A DNA stretch of 5,840 nt from positions 5,328 to 11,167 of the forward strand of contig NZ_LFEK01000043.1 in NCBI RefSeq assembly GCF_001039265.1, written 5' to 3'. This document shows, piece after piece, positions 5,017-5,840 of this stretch. The position numbers and the translations under genes were made by a program. Source of the stretch: Synechococcus sp. GFB01. Its GTDB lineage: Bacteria > Cyanobacteriota > Cyanobacteriia > PCC-6307 > Cyanobiaceae. Below the pieces are notes generated by a model. The model had not been told where the DNA came from. It saw only the letters and a list, made by a program, of their open reading frames with translations, and searched no databases. Every line of letters starts with the position of its first letter. Position 1 is the first letter of the stretch.

Positions 5017-5373
5017 TCAGGTCAGCGGCAGATCGAGGCTCGGAGTGCCCAGCTGGAGCACGGCCTGGCGGCCCAGCCACAGCCCCAGACCCACCATCAG
5101 GATGCCTGCCAGCCGTTCCAGTTGCCGTGCGGGCATGATCCGGGCCAGCCAGCGGCCCAGCAGAACCCCCACGAGGCTGGAGCAGATCAGCGCCAGCGAG
5201 GCGCCCACGAACACCAGCAGCGGCCGGCCTGACTGGGCCGAGAGCAGCAGGGCGGCCAGCTGGGTCTTGTCGCCCAGTTCGGCCAGGAACACGGTCGTGA
5301 AACTGGCCACGAAGGCCGCTCCCCAGCTGCCGGCCCGCTGGGCAGGGGCTGATCCGTCGGTGTCGCTGGTCAT
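5017..5373 (-). CDS. UPF0016/GDT1 (TMEM165) half-transporter, second copy
   Basis: A 118-residue membrane protein with the same plan as its downstream neighbour: a polar N-terminus (1-17), a first helix running into ELGDKTQ (32-38), then helices near 51-72 and 88-104. The loop before the last helix holds Arg74, Arg78, Arg83 and Arg87, while the same loop in the partner has no basic residue. By the positive-inside rule the two halves may insert in opposite orientations and form an antiparallel heterodimer equivalent to the fused two-repeat transporters. The ATG at 5373 overlaps the TGA of the cysteine-cluster gene as ATGA, and no good ribosome binding site is seen, so translation is probably coupled. 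The likely role is Mn2+ (or Ca2+) export to protect the cytoplasm and supply the photosystem; the metal is inferred from the family. Confidence 0.9.
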   Translation of the reverse strand: MTSDTDGSAPAQRAGSWGAAFVASFTTVFLAELGDKTQLAALLLSAQSGRPLLVFVGASLALICSSLVGVLLGRWLARIMPARQLERLAGILMVGLGLWLGRQAVLQLGTPSLDLPLT

Positions 5374-5747
5374 GACTGCTGACGAAGGGCGCGCAGGAAG
5401 CGTTTCATCTCCCTGCTCCGACCGCCATATTCGCTGCGGATATGCTGCAGGCAGCAGTGGATGGCCAGGGCGTCAGCGTCGGCCGGCTCCCTATCCGTGC
5501 TGCCGAAGAGGCTGATCAGATTGGCCACCCGGCAGAAGTCGGGGCGTTCCTCGTAGATGCGGCAGCGCCGGCCACCGCTGTCGTAGTGGATGCACCAGCC
5601 GTCGCTTCCCACCAAGGCCAGGTAGCGCTCGCGCTGTTCCGGGCTCAGGGCCTCGAGGGCCTCCGGTCGCTGGCCGGGATCGAGCCGGCAACAGGCACCG
5701 CAGCCCTCGATGCACCGCCAGCTCGGCCCGCTGCGGGAGGGGCTCAT
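5370..5747 (-). CDS. YkgJ/UPF0153-family cysteine-cluster protein (putative metal-binding)
   Basis: A 125-residue soluble protein counted from ATG 5747. It has the family pattern: Cys12-x3-Cys16-x2-Cys19-Cys20 at the N-terminus, Cys52 in GWCIHYD, Cys62 in RCRIYEERP and Cys72 in DFCR, plus Cys98-Cys99 near the end. These cysteines are thought to bind zinc or an iron-sulfur cluster; the biochemical role of the family is not established. Start: ATG 5774 would add nine residues, but ATG 5747 forms an ATGA overlap with the stop of the upstream gene and starts just before the first cysteine motif, so it is preferred. Its own TGA overlaps the start of the second gdt1 half-gene. Tight linkage to a metal transporter pair hints at a link with metal homeostasis, but that is inference. 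Confidence 0.85.
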   Translation of the reverse strand: MSPSRSGPSWRCIEGCGACCRLDPGQRPEALEALSPEQRERYLALVGSDGWCIHYDSGGRRCRIYEERPDFCRVANLISLFGSTDREPADADALAIHCCLQHIRSEYGGRSREMKRFLRALRQQS

Positions 5748-5840
5748 CGGTAGGGCGCACAACACTGCTCCCATTCAGACATGGCACGCGAGAGACGCCA
5801 GGTCAGCCACGTCATGGCCCCGGTGGCGCTCCGGCCTGCT
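5744..5840 (-). CDS. 3' end of an unrecognised gene upstream of the cysteine-cluster gene
   Basis: Reading leftwards from the window edge (first full codon at 5839), an open frame ends at TGA 5744-5746. Its last residues are MTWLTWRLSRAMSEWEQCCA then PYR, rich in Trp and Arg. The stop overlaps ATG 5747 of the next gene as ATGA, the same arrangement as at the following junction, which is the best evidence that it is a real gene. Only 31 codons are visible and I do not recognise the family. It would be the next upstream visible member of the operon. Confidence 0.5.
   Translation of the reverse strand, partial: AGRSATGAMTWLTWRLSRAMSEWEQCCAPYR

Noticed and set aside
4739..5515. 258-codon plus-strand open frame across the two gdt1 half-genes
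   Set aside because: It is antisense to three genes with clear family motifs and is Ser/Arg/Pro-rich low-complexity, typical of a shadow frame in GC-rich DNA.
1..5840. CRISPR array, tRNA, rRNA, phage or defence system, riboswitch
   Set aside because: No regularly spaced repeats, RNA-gene motifs or related protein families are seen on either strand.

Overview
The window looks like a high-GC picocyanobacterium of the Synechococcus/Cyanobium type. The evidence is the GC-rich codon use, a split Mnx/GDT1 transporter pair, an Amt plus PII gene pair, and one copy of the cyanobacterial HIP1 octamer (GCGATCGC, 4666-4673). The genus is inferred from gene content, not proven.

Left side, plus strand: the last 61 codons of a TrkA/KtrA-type potassium-channel regulator (1-186), a roughly 100-base leader with an AT-rich island, then a two-gene nitrogen unit. 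This is an ammonium transporter (amt, start best placed at GTG 294) followed after 13 bases by a PII protein (1783-2121). The PII protein keeps the ATP and 2-oxoglutarate binding residues and Arg47. It lacks both classical modification sites of the T-loop: Ser49 is Asn and Tyr51 is Phe. This fits a GlnK-type partner that gates Amt by ligand binding alone.

Middle: two different insertion sequences sit side by side and account for 2153-4665. The first is an IS5-family element (2157-3513) with 13-bp perfect inverted repeats, a CTAG target duplication, and a transposase broken by three frameshifts. The second is an IS630-family element (3517-4663) with 12/13 inverted repeats, a TA duplication and an intact 363-residue transposase. 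Both used the same CTAG. Removing both gives an ancestral locus in which the PII gene and the gdt1 half-gene converged with only 31 bases between their stop codons. That CTAG also contained the stop codon of the gdt1 half-gene.

Right side, minus strand: a compact operon read right to left. It holds the 3' end of an unrecognised gene (5744-5840), a YkgJ-type cysteine-cluster protein (5370-5747), and two single-domain UPF0016/GDT1 half-transporters (5017-5373 and 4663-4986), which probably pair as a Mn2+ (or Ca2+) exporter. The first two junctions are ATGA overlaps.

I see no CRISPR array, tRNA, rRNA, phage or defence system, and no clearly new biological system. The points most worth following up are the unmodifiable PII variant, the double insertion at one CTAG that keeps a host stop codon and supplies the transposase stop codon, and the opposite charge bias of the two GDT1 halves.
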